Below are positions 1-6,424 of a stretch of DNA of 7,121 bases, piece by piece. The notes beneath the pieces were generated by a model. That model did no database searches and had not been told where the DNA came from. It saw only the letters and a program-made list of their open reading frames with translations. Made by a program: the position numbers and the translations under genes. Source of the DNA: Pseudomonadota bacterium. Its GTDB lineage: Bacteria; Pseudomonadota; Gammaproteobacteria; Steroidobacterales; Steroidobacteraceae. Position 1 is the first letter of the stretch. Each line of letters starts with the position of its first letter. The stretch spans positions 1 to 7,121 of the forward strand of contig JAKAFQ010000216.1 in NCBI GenBank assembly GCA_021817875.1, written 5' to 3'.

Positions 1-362
1 AGGGTATCGAGCACGGGGCAGCGCTCGGCAAGCTTCAGCGGCCGGGCGCAGCGGGCGAACTCGGCCTCGAGAAAGCCCACGTCGAACGGAGCGTTGTGGG
101 CCACGAGTTCCGCCTCCTCGATGAAGGCGAGCAGCTCATCGACGACGTCGGCGAATTTCGGCTGGCCGGCGAGATCGGCCCGCGACAGGCCATGGACCGC
201 GATCGCGCCCTCGTCGATGTCGCGCTCAGGGTTGAGGTAGCGGTGAAAGGTCTGCCCGGTGATCCGGCGGTTCAGTAGCTCGACGCACCCGATTTCGATG
301 ATCCTGTGGCCCAGCGAGGGCTCGAGACCGGTGGTCTCGGTGTCCAGTACGATCTGTCTCAT
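1..362 (-). CDS. dnaQ: DNA polymerase III epsilon subunit, proofreading 3'-5' exonuclease (3' end missing)
   Basis: Epsilon is the proofreading exonuclease of the replicative polymerase core and binds the alpha and theta subunits. The first 120 residues are in the window; the C-terminal part, including the third exonuclease motif and the alpha/clamp-binding tail, lies beyond the left edge. The protein opens MRQIVLDTETTGL, the Exo I motif, with metal ligands D7 and E9. An Exo II motif, AHNAPFDVGFL, follows at about residues 88-98 with D94 as the third acidic ligand. AVHGLS at residues 55-60 is also typical of the family. The ATG at 360-362 puts the Exo I motif at the usual distance from the N-terminus; the nearest SD-like AGG lies about 12 bases upstream, so the ribosome site is weak. 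The gene begins 17 bases after the rnhA stop on the same strand, so the two are probably co-transcribed. In E. coli, by contrast, rnhA and dnaQ are divergent. The family assignment is firm; the missing C-terminus cannot be judged. Confidence 0.96.
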   Translation of the reverse strand, partial: MRQIVLDTETTGLEPSLGHRIIEIGCVELLNRRITGQTFHRYLNPERDIDEGAIAVHGLSRADLAGQPKFADVVDELLAFIEEAELVAHNAPFDVGFLEAEFARCARPLKLAERCPVLDT

Positions 363-379
363 GAGGGGCAGTCTACCTG

Positions 380-838
380 CTATGGGGCGGGATCGGCCGA
401 TGGTCGCCTCAGGGCATCGATGGCCTCGTTCGCGAGCCGGTCCACCCGCTCGTTGCCCGGCACCCCGGCGTGCCCCGGCACCCAGTGCCACTCGATGCGG
501 TGGGCGGCGGCAAGCCGCTCCAGGCGCTCCCACAGGTCCTGGTTCTTCACCGGCTTGCGGTCGGCGGTGCGCCAGCCCTTGGCCTTCCAGCCCGCGAGCC
601 ATTCGGTGATGCCACGGCGCACGTATTGAGAGTCGGTGTACACACGCGCGCGCACGGGTCGCTTGAGGGCATCGAGCGCCTCGATGACGGCCGTGAGCTC
701 CATCCGGTTATTGGTGGTCAGCCGCTCGGCCCCGGAGAGCGCTTTCTCCCGCTCGCCGAAGATCAGCAGCGCCGCCCAGCCGCCGGGGCCGGGATTGCCG
801 CGGCAGGCGCCATCTGTATAGATATCCACGATGCTCAT
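380..838 (-). CDS. rnhA: Ribonuclease HI
   Basis: This enzyme cleaves the RNA strand of RNA-DNA hybrids in the cytoplasm, removing primers and R-loops. The product is 152 residues, close to the 155 of E. coli RNase HI, so it is full length. All catalytic residues are visible: D9 (in [15 protein letters not shown]), E47 (in [15 protein letters not shown]), D69 (in YTDSQYV), H123 (in [14 protein letters not shown]) and D133. The basic, Trp-rich segment at about residues 80-99 corresponds to the substrate-binding handle. I chose the ATG at 836-838 because [10 protein letters not shown] starts exactly at the first beta strand of the family. The frame stays open upstream and a GTG four codons earlier (848-850) is possible. 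No convincing Shine-Dalgarno sequence precedes either start. The gene lies 84 bases downstream of the methyltransferase-like gene and 17 bases upstream of dnaQ on the same strand, which suggests a single operon. Confidence 0.97.
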   Translation of the reverse strand: MSIVDIYTDGACRGNPGPGGWAALLIFGEREKALSGAERLTTNNRMELTAVIEALDALKRPVRARVYTDSQYVRRGITEWLAGWKAKGWRTADRKPVKNQDLWERLERLAAAHRIEWHWVPGHAGVPGNERVDRLANEAIDALRRPSADPAP

Positions 839-922
839 GCGTGCGCGCACGCTAGCACGTCGCCGGCCGGGTGTGAAACGGCCCGACCGGCGAGCGGCGC
901 TCACCGACCGGTGACCCCGGAT

Positions 923-1690
923 CTAACGCCCGCGGTGCGCGCCGGTGTGCGAGGCGGGTTTGACGAGGCCGCCGAGCACGCCGGTCCGCTCGCGGAACCG
1001 CGGTCGGATCGGCGTCAGCGTATACACCTGCTTGCGGGCCTTGAGCAGGTACGCGCCCGCCGGCAGCGGGTAGATCAGGCCGCGGCGCAGCAACCGGTCG
1101 GCGCTTTCCCCGGAGGCGAGCCCGCCGCTCCACGGGCTGCGATACAGGTAATGGCGCGCGGCGAACACCTCGTAGCCGAGGAGTCTGAGCCACTCACGCA
1201 CCCGCCGCTCTGACAGCACGCGCCTCAGGCCCGGCGGAAACCCGCTGCGGCTGATACGCGCGCGCTGGCCCCAGAGACTGAAAGGCCGGAATCCGAGCAC
1301 CAGCAGCTGCCCTTCGCCGACCAGCACCCGGTCGGCCTCGCGCACGATCGCGTAGGGGTCGGCGGCAAACTCCAGGGTGTGCGGCACCAGCACCGCGTCG
1401 ATCGAATCGCCGGCAACGGGAAGTTGGGCGGGCCGGCCGAGCATGTCTGCATTCTGCGACATGCCCGGCATCGAGAGAATCGCCCGATGGCGGGTGCGAC
1501 AGGCCGAGAGCAACTCCCGTCCCGATCCCCAGGCGCCGATCTGCAGAAATTCCCAGCCGAAAACATCATCCAGCGCCTCGTTGAGCAACAGCGTCTCGGC
1601 GGCGATCAGCGCGGCCCCTGCAGGCCCGTTCCACCACTCGCGCAGTGCGTGCCCGGGATCGGCGAGGCTCGAAGTTTGAAATTCGTGCAC
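923..1690 (-). CDS. YafS-like class I SAM-dependent methyltransferase-family protein
   Basis: The product has 255 residues and resembles the methyltransferase-like proteins found next to rnhA in gammaproteobacteria (YafS in E. coli, PA1814 in P. aeruginosa as I recall). Substrate and reaction are unknown. The N-terminus (REWWNGPAGAALIAAE, residues 17-32) is typical of this group. A Methyltransf_11-like core follows: a candidate SAM motif I at 49-57 (LQIGAWGSG), a clear post-motif region at 91-111 with D95, D98, H104 and E107, and VLGFRPFSLWGQR at 131-143, the characteristic segment of this group. Motif I is poor: Gln50 stands where an acidic residue is usual, the glycine spacing is altered, and no acidic residue ends the next strand. 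A basic C-terminal tail (about 215-255) looks non-enzymatic. The start is GTG (1688-1690); no ATG lies in frame upstream before a stop at 1745-1747, and no good Shine-Dalgarno is visible. It heads the presumed rnhA-dnaQ operon. Confidence 0.87.
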   Translation of the reverse strand: MHEFQTSSLADPGHALREWWNGPAGAALIAAETLLLNEALDDVFGWEFLQIGAWGSGRELLSACRTRHRAILSMPGMSQNADMLGRPAQLPVAGDSIDAVLVPHTLEFAADPYAIVREADRVLVGEGQLLVLGFRPFSLWGQRARISRSGFPPGLRRVLSERRVREWLRLLGYEVFAARHYLYRSPWSGGLASGESADRLLRRGLIYPLPAGAYLLKARKQVYTLTPIRPRFRERTGVLGGLVKPASHTGAHRGR

Positions 1691-1823
1691 GAGTTCGAGG
1701 AAAGGACTGGCGCGGGCGTGATAGGAAGGGTTACATTTCGGACTTTAGATAAAGACGTCCCCGCCGCGCCCAGAGGGCCCGGCCTGGACATGAAGTTAAC
1801 ACGCCTCAGAGAGGGTCGGAAAG
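1691..1823. promoter_or_regulatory. Divergent intergenic region between the methyltransferase-like gene and mltD
   Basis: This 133-base gap separates two genes transcribed away from each other, so promoters for both should lie here. The most AT-rich part is about 1729-1755 and contains a small dyad, CTTTA-GA-TAAAG, at 1743-1754. -10-like hexamers on either strand in this patch match the consensus at only about three of six positions, and no -35 partner is found at 16-18 bases. I therefore do not place a promoter. An ATG at 1790 is in another frame from mltD and has no coding support. Confidence 0.4.
1810..1815 (+). promoter_or_regulatory. Ribosome binding site supporting the TTG start of mltD
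   Basis: AGAGGG lies 8 bases before the TTG at 1824. It decides the start of mltD: the frame is closed by TAA at 1797-1799 and contains no ATG or GTG between that stop and the lipoprotein signal sequence. Confidence 0.6.
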
Positions 1824-3617
1824 TTGGCGCATGTACTGAAGTGGGCACGCCGTGCCCTGGGTTTCCTAGGCGTCCTGGCACTCACCGCCTGCGCCACCCG
1901 AGAGCCGGTGCGTCCGCAGATCGCCAACCGGGTGCTGCCCGCTCCGACGGCAGTGGCTCCCACGGCGGCACCGACCGCCTCGGCCGCGCCCACCGCCCCG
2001 ATGGTCACCTCCGCCGCACCGCCCGCGGCGCCGCGCTACGCCAACCTGTTCGCGCGCATCCGCGCCGGTTTTCAGCTGTCTGACCCCGACAAGCCGGTCA
2101 TCGCCGAGGAAGCCCGCTGGTACGCCAACCATCCGCAGTTCCTGCAGCGCGCCTTCGGACGCGCCGACATGTACCTGTACTACATCGTGACGCAGCTGCA
2201 GGCGCGTCACATGCCGCTCGAGCTCTCACTGCTGCCGATCATCGAAAGCGCCTTCCAGCCGTACGCGTACTCCTGGGCGCGGGCCGCCGGCATGTGGCAG
2301 TTCACCTCGGGCACCGGCCGGCTGTTCGGCCTGAAGCAGGACTGGTGGTACGACGGCCGCCTCGATGTGATCGCTTCGACCCAGGCGGCGCTCAATTATC
2401 TGCAGCAGCTGCACGATCAGCTCGGCGGCCACTGGCTGCTGGCGATTGCCGCTTATAACTGCGGACTGCTCAACGTGCAGCGCGCCATCGCGATCAACCG
2501 GGCCGAGGGCCGCCCCACCGATTTCTGGGACCTGCGCCTGCCGCGCCAGACCGAGTACTACGTGCCGCAGCTGCTCGCGATGGCCCGCCTGGTGAAGGAT
2601 CCGCGCAAATACGGCCTTTCCTTCAGCCCCATTCCCGACAAGCCCTATTTCTCCCGCGTCGCCACCGGCGGACAGATCAACCTGGAAGTCGCCGCCGAGC
2701 TCGCCGGCATCAGCTCCGATGAGATTTATCAGCTCAACCCGGCGTTTCACCGCTGGGCGACCGATCCCACGGGACCGTTTTACCTGCTGCTGCCGGTCGA
2801 CACGGTACCGGTCTTCGAGGAAAACGTCGCCGACCTGACAGCCAATCAGCGCATGGGAGTCGAGCCCTACGTGGTGCGCCGCGGGGATTCGGTGTTCTCG
2901 GTGGCGCGGCGCTTCAAGACCACGCCGGCATTTCTGCGGATGCTCAACCCCCTGCCGAGCGGACGGCTGGTCGTCGGAGAGGATATCGAGGTGCCGGCCA
3001 CGGCCTATGAACTGCCGGCGAACGTGCGGCTCGCCGCGGAGCGGATTGACCATGCGGCATGGCGCAGCCGGTTCAACTTCCGCGTCGTGCGGGTGCGGCC
3101 GGGTGACAGCCTGTGGGCCATCGCGCGCCGCCACGGCATGAGCGCGCAGCGGCTGGCGCAGATCAACGGCCTGCCCCTCGATGGCACGCTGCGGCCCGGC
3201 GAGCAGTTGCGGCTGTATGCCGACGCGCGTGCCGGGCGCTTTACCGGTCCGCGGTTCCAGGTACGGGTGATCCGGGTGCGTCCCGGTGACACGCTGTGGG
3301 CCATCGCGCAGCGCAATCATGTCAGCGTGCACGCGCTCGTCAGGCTGAACGGCCTGCACCGCGACCAGATCCTGCAGCCCGGACAGCGGCTGCGGGTCTG
3401 GGCCGGCGGCCTGCGCGCCGTGCGGCACCTGCTCGCCCGCGTCGACCGCGGCGCGCACCGGGTGATCTACACGGTGCGCTCTGGGGATACGCTGTGGAAC
3501 ATCGCCCGGCGTTTTCAGGTCCGGGTCGCGCAGATCCTCAGCTGGAACGAGATGAACCTGCGCACGCCGATTCTCGCGGGTCAGAAGCTCATGATCCTCG
3601 CCGACCGCGGCGGCTGA
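1824..3617 (+). CDS. mltD: Membrane-bound lytic murein transglycosylase D, lipoprotein with four LysM domains
   Basis: MltD cleaves peptidoglycan glycan strands non-hydrolytically, leaving 1,6-anhydro-MurNAc ends, and acts in the periplasm while anchored to the outer membrane. The 597-residue product starts at a TTG with a good Shine-Dalgarno. Residues 1-23 form a lipoprotein signal (two Arg, hydrophobic core, lipobox LTAC) with Cys23 as the lipidated residue; Ala24 fits outer-membrane sorting. A Pro/Ala/Thr-rich linker spans about 36-70. The SLT domain is at about 115-235: catalytic Glu141 in [18 protein letters not shown] at 156-160, and AYNCG at 210-214, where the family more often has AYNSG. 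The segment at 232-262 ([20 protein letters not shown] and onward) is MltD-specific. Four LysM peptidoglycan-binding units follow at about 349-391, 421-465, 482-526 and 549-593. E. coli MltD is about 450 residues with fewer LysM units, so this is a long version. fabI follows 100 bases downstream on the same strand, with a hairpin in between. Confidence 0.95.
   Translation: MAHVLKWARRALGFLGVLALTACATREPVRPQIANRVLPAPTAVAPTAAPTASAAPTAPMVTSAAPPAAPRYANLFARIRAGFQLSDPDKPVIAEEARWYANHPQFLQRAFGRADMYLYYIVTQLQARHMPLELSLLPIIESAFQPYAYSWARAAGMWQFTSGTGRLFGLKQDWWYDGRLDVIASTQAALNYLQQLHDQLGGHWLLAIAAYNCGLLNVQRAIAINRAEGRPTDFWDLRLPRQTEYYVPQLLAMARLVKDPRKYGLSFSPIPDKPYFSRVATGGQINLEVAAELAGISSDEIYQLNPAFHRWATDPTGPFYLLLPVDTVPVFEENVADLTANQRMGVEPYVVRRGDSVFSVARRFKTTPAFLRMLNPLPSGRLVVGEDIEVPATAYELPANVRLAAERIDHAAWRSRFNFRVVRVRPGDSLWAIARRHGMSAQRLAQINGLPLDGTLRPGEQLRLYADARAGRFTGPRFQVRVIRVRPGDTLWAIAQRNHVSVHALVRLNGLHRDQILQPGQRLRVWAGGLRAVRHLLARVDRGAHRVIYTVRSGDTLWNIARRFQVRVAQILSWNEMNLRTPILAGQKLMILADRGG
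2868..3602 (+). repeat. Four LysM-coding repeats inside mltD
   Basis: The units lie at about 2868-2996, 3084-3218, 3267-3401 and 3468-3602. Units 2 and 3 are the closest pair: their cores [12 protein letters not shown] (3090-3125) and [12 protein letters not shown] (3273-3308) agree at 32 of 36 bases and are offset by exactly 183 bases (61 codons). Unit 4 has [14 protein letters not shown] and an offset of 66 codons from unit 3. Unit 1 ([13 protein letters not shown]) is the most diverged. The pattern indicates internal tandem duplication of a carbohydrate-binding module. Confidence 0.85.
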
Positions 3618-3660
3618 GAGCGCCGCGTCGCGCCGCGCTGAGTTCAATGGTCTACACTTG

Positions 3661-3693
3661 CGCCGGGGCGCCGCGAAGGGCCCCCGGCGTTTT
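3661..3693 (+). terminator. GC-rich hairpin with short T run between mltD and fabI
   Basis: CGCCGGGG (3661-3668) pairs perfectly with CCCCGGCG (3682-3689) across a 13-base loop, and TTTT follows at 3690-3693. This resembles a short intrinsic terminator for mltD, 43 bases after its stop. The T run is short and the loop is large, so it may be weak. It also ends 24 bases before the fabI start codon, so if fabI is transcribed from further upstream it would lie in the fabI 5' leader. A -10-like TACACT occurs at 3653-3658 just before it, but no -35 element is visible. Confidence 0.4.
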
Positions 3694-3717
3694 CCAATTC
3701 ACCGCAAAGGTCTCGGC

Positions 3718-4512
3718 ATGGGATTTCTCTCCGGCAAGCGCGCATTGATCGTCGGCGTCGCCTCGGAGCGTTCGATCGCCTGGGGCATCGCCCAGGCGAT
3801 GCAGCGCGAGGGCGCGCAACTCGCCTTCTCGTACCTCAACGACAAGATGAAAGAGCGCATCGAGCCTCTGGCTGACTCGATCGGCTCGCATCTGACGCTG
3901 CCGCTCGACGTGACGTCGGACAGTCAGATCGATGCGGCGTTCGAGCGGATCGGCAGCGAATGGGGTGGCCTCGACATCCTGGTCCACGCGGTCGCGTTCG
4001 CGCCGCGCGAAGGTGTCTCGGGCAGCTTTACCGACAACACCACCCGGGAGGCCTTCCGGATCGCCCACGACGTGTCGAGTTACAGTCTCACCGCGCTCGC
4101 GCGCGGCGCGGCCCCGCTGATGGCCGGACGGCACGGCTCGATCCTGACGTTATCGTACCTCGGCGCCGTACGCTCCATCCCGAGCTACAACGTCATGGGG
4201 CTCGCCAAGGCCAGCCTCGAAGCCAATGTACGCTTCCTGGCCGCCGACCTCGGCCCGCGCGGCATCCGGGTCAATGGCATCTCCGCCGGTCCCATCAAAA
4301 CCCTCGCGGCGGCCGGTATCGCGGGCTTTCGCAGGATGCTGGGCCACGTCGCCGCGGTGGCGCCGCTGCGGCGCAACGTCACCCAGGAGGACGTGGGAAA
4401 TGCCGCGGCGTTTCTCTGCTCCGACCTGGCCGCCGGGATCACCGGCGAGATCCTCTATGTCGATGGAGGATACAGTACCGTCGGCATGGGCTTTCCCGAG
4501 ACCGCGGACTGA
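3718..4512 (+). CDS. fabI: Enoyl-[acyl-carrier-protein] reductase (NADH)
   Basis: FabI performs the last step of each fatty-acid elongation cycle, reducing trans-2-enoyl-ACP to acyl-ACP with NAD(P)H in the cytoplasm. The 264-residue product is nearly the length of E. coli FabI (262) and aligns without gaps over the first 165 residues. The atypical SDR nucleotide-binding motif is present: G13-VASERS19-I-A21-W-G23. The catalytic set is Y147, Y157 and K164 in [19 protein letters not shown], matching E. coli Y146, Y156 and K163. [14 protein letters not shown] and the C-terminal [19 protein letters not shown] are also diagnostic. Residue 93 is Ala, where E. coli has Gly93. The start is the ATG at 3718, with AAAGG at 3706-3710 seven bases upstream. 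The frame stays open upstream to a TTG at 3658, but that extension has no family support. Downstream, the gene converges on ppiD with 13 bases between the stop codons. Confidence 0.97.
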   Translation: MGFLSGKRALIVGVASERSIAWGIAQAMQREGAQLAFSYLNDKMKERIEPLADSIGSHLTLPLDVTSDSQIDAAFERIGSEWGGLDILVHAVAFAPREGVSGSFTDNTTREAFRIAHDVSSYSLTALARGAAPLMAGRHGSILTLSYLGAVRSIPSYNVMGLAKASLEANVRFLAADLGPRGIRVNGISAGPIKTLAAAGIAGFRRMLGHVAAVAPLRRNVTQEDVGNAAAFLCSDLAAGITGEILYVDGGYSTVGMGFPETAD

Positions 4513-4528
4513 TCGGACCGGCCGATCA
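4510..4528. repeat. Palindrome containing the stop codons of both fabI and ppiD
   Basis: TGATCGG (4510-4516) and CCGATCA (4522-4528) are perfect inverted arms around the 5-base centre ACCGG. The first TGA is the fabI stop codon, and the reverse complement of the last three bases is the TGA stop of ppiD. No T run follows on either strand, so it is not a classical intrinsic terminator. It is the only non-coding DNA between these two convergent genes. Confidence 0.6.
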
Positions 4529-6424
4529 CTGGAACGCCTTGGGGTTCTTGGTCACCTTGGCCGTGGCGCGCATCTGCGCCAGATAGGCCTCGACGTCGGC
4601 GTTGGCGTCACGCCCGATCAATTCCTGCGCCATCGCGCGGTCCAGCACGGGGTTCTCGCTCTTACCGCTGCGCATCGCCGTGACGGCGAGCAGCGCCGCG
4701 CCGTCGGGGAGGGCCCGGGCTTGGTACACCGGTCCGTGGAGCGGTTTGGGCGCGGCAAAGGCGAGGGCGCTCACCTGCGCCGGAACGGACGGGTCATCAC
4801 GGCCGATGAACCGGCTCGGAGCGGCTTTCTGCCTGAGCCCCGCCGCCACCCGATCGAAGGGCACGCCCGCGAGCAGCTGCGCCCGCGCCGCCTGTGCCGC
4901 CGCGAGCGCCGCCTGGTTTTCCCGCTGTTGAGTCAGCGCGGCGATGATGCCGGCGCGCACTTCGGCGAGCGGCTTGACCTGGGGACCGTGGCGCGCCACC
5001 ACCTCGACGATGACCATCTTGTTGTTATCGAGGATCACCGGACCGCCGAGGGTGCCGGGCGCGATGGCCCCGGAGCCGAACACCAGGCTCTCAACCGGCG
5101 GCGCGGGCCCGAGCGGCGCGCCGCCCGCTCCCTGCACGAACTGCGGAATCTCGCCCGTGGTGAGGTCGAACGTCTTGGCGATGCCGGCGAGGCTGGCGCC
5201 GGGCTCCTGGATCTGATCCTGCAGACGGTCCTCGATGTCACCGAAGCGGTTGACCGCCTGGCTGTGGCGCAGCTCGGCGGCGAGTGCCGGTTTCGCTTCC
5301 TCGAAGGTCTTGGTGTGGCCGGGCTCGATGCCGTCGAGTCGGATGATGTGATACCCGTACTGCGTCTTGACCGGCCCGACGATGTCCCCGACCTTCGGAA
5401 TCGCGAACAGCGCATCGGCGAACGGTTTGACGAAGCCGCTGCGCTCCATCCAGCCGAGGCTGCCGCCGTTGCGGGCGGAACCGGGATCCTGGGAGTATTT
5501 CCGGGCGAGCGCGCCGAAGTTCGCTCCGGACCGGGCAAGCTTCAGAATGTGCTCGGCCTGGGCAAGGGCCGCCTGCGGATCCTTGCCGAAGGGAATCAGG
5601 ATGTGGCTGGCTTCGCGCCGCTCGGGCGCCACGAACTCGCTCAGGTGTTTCTCATAGGCCGCGTGCAGATCGGCATCCGACACGGCCTCGGTGGCCGCGA
5701 CCTGCGCCAGCGTGAGCTCTCCGTAGCGCAGATCGACCGAGTTGGGGATGAGGTACTCGGCCCGATGCGCGCGATAGTACGCCTCGATCGCAGCCGGGCT
5801 GATCGGGGCGCTGCTGTGATAGTGCGCCGCGGGAAACATCAGGTACTGCACCTGGCGCTGCTCGTTCTGCAGCGTCTCGGCGCGCGAGAGCTCGAACGGC
5901 GTGAGAAAATCCGATGTGCGGATGCCCTCGATCAGCTGCTCGCGGCGCAGATCGCTCGAGAGCTCGCCCTCGAATTCGGGCAGGGAAATGCCCGCATCGG
6001 CGAGCACGTCCGCGGCCGCCTGCGGCGAATACTTCCCGGCGACCTGGAAGGCCGGCTCGGTGCGGATCGCGGCGATCAGGTCCGCCTCGCTCACCTGGTA
6101 GCCGAGCTGCTCGGTGCGCTGCGCCATGAGCGTATTGCCGATCAGCCCCTCGAGCACCTGGTCCTGCAGCTGGCGGCGAAGCGCCGTGGAAAGGTTGCCG
6201 CCGTACTGCTGCGTGAACTGGCCCTGGGCGCGCAGCCAGGCATTGCGCGCGGCTTCGAGCGGGATGGTCTGGCCGTTCACCTTGGCCGCCCAGTTCGCGC
6301 CCCCGAAATTCAGATTGACGATGCCGTAGGCGCCCCAGGCGGCGAACACCAGCGCCAGAGCACCGAGAATCGTGTACCAGAACCACTTGTGGGTGGCCAG
6401 ACTGTCGCTGAGTTTTTGCAGCAT
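4526..6424 (-). CDS. ppiD: PpiD-type periplasmic chaperone / peptidyl-prolyl cis-trans isomerase (SurA N-terminal and parvulin domains)
   Basis: PpiD is anchored in the inner membrane and faces the periplasm, where it assists newly exported proteins near the Sec translocon. The 632-residue product is close to E. coli PpiD (623). Residues 1-13 are a short cytoplasmic tail with MLQKLSDSLATHKW, followed by one membrane segment at about 14-36 (FWYTILGALALVFAAWGAYG). A SurA-N-like chaperone region follows (about 45-200: KVNGQTI, QDQVLEGLIGNTLM, ISLPEFEGELSSDLR). The parvulin domain is at about 269-365: ASHILI with H274, SQDPGSARNGGSLGW at 311-325, FADALF at 335-340, and QYGYHIIRLD with H359. The rest (about 370-632) is a second chaperone-like region without recognisable motifs. 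No cysteine was noticed. The ATG at 6422-6424 is preceded by GAGG about 10 bases upstream. The gene converges on fabI and diverges from the OYE-family gene. Confidence 0.93.
   Translation of the reverse strand: MLQKLSDSLATHKWFWYTILGALALVFAAWGAYGIVNLNFGGANWAAKVNGQTIPLEAARNAWLRAQGQFTQQYGGNLSTALRRQLQDQVLEGLIGNTLMAQRTEQLGYQVSEADLIAAIRTEPAFQVAGKYSPQAAADVLADAGISLPEFEGELSSDLRREQLIEGIRTSDFLTPFELSRAETLQNEQRQVQYLMFPAAHYHSSAPISPAAIEAYYRAHRAEYLIPNSVDLRYGELTLAQVAATEAVSDADLHAAYEKHLSEFVAPERREASHILIPFGKDPQAALAQAEHILKLARSGANFGALARKYSQDPGSARNGGSLGWMERSGFVKPFADALFAIPKVGDIVGPVKTQYGYHIIRLDGIEPGHTKTFEEAKPALAAELRHSQAVNRFGDIEDRLQDQIQEPGASLAGIAKTFDLTTGEIPQFVQGAGGAPLGPAPPVESLVFGSGAIAPGTLGGPVILDNNKMVIVEVVARHGPQVKPLAEVRAGIIAALTQQRENQAALAAAQAARAQLLAGVPFDRVAAGLRQKAAPSRFIGRDDPSVPAQVSALAFAAPKPLHGPVYQARALPDGAALLAVTAMRSGKSENPVLDRAMAQELIGRDANADVEAYLAQMRATAKVTKNPKAFQ

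Noticed and set aside
839..904. N-terminal extension of rnhA
   Set aside because: RNase HI proteins start immediately before the first beta strand, as at the ATG at 836-838; the upstream Arg-rich residues have no counterpart.
470..1213. A 247-codon plus-strand frame across rnhA and the methyltransferase-like gene
   Set aside because: It spans two real minus-strand genes and the gap between them, with no family resemblance.
1379..2083. A 234-codon plus-strand frame crossing the divergent intergenic region, including the ATG at 1790
   Set aside because: It overlaps the 5' ends of two well-supported genes in other frames and encodes nothing recognisable; no ribosome site precedes it.
2226..3647. 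A 473-codon open frame on the minus strand opposite mltD
   Set aside because: It is antisense to the SLT and LysM coding sequence. Its apparent periodicity simply mirrors the LysM repeats.
3658..3717. N-terminal extension of fabI from a TTG at 3658
   Set aside because: The 20 extra residues read through the hairpin and do not match any FabI, whereas the ATG at 3718 has a Shine-Dalgarno sequence and gives the standard MGFLSGKR start.
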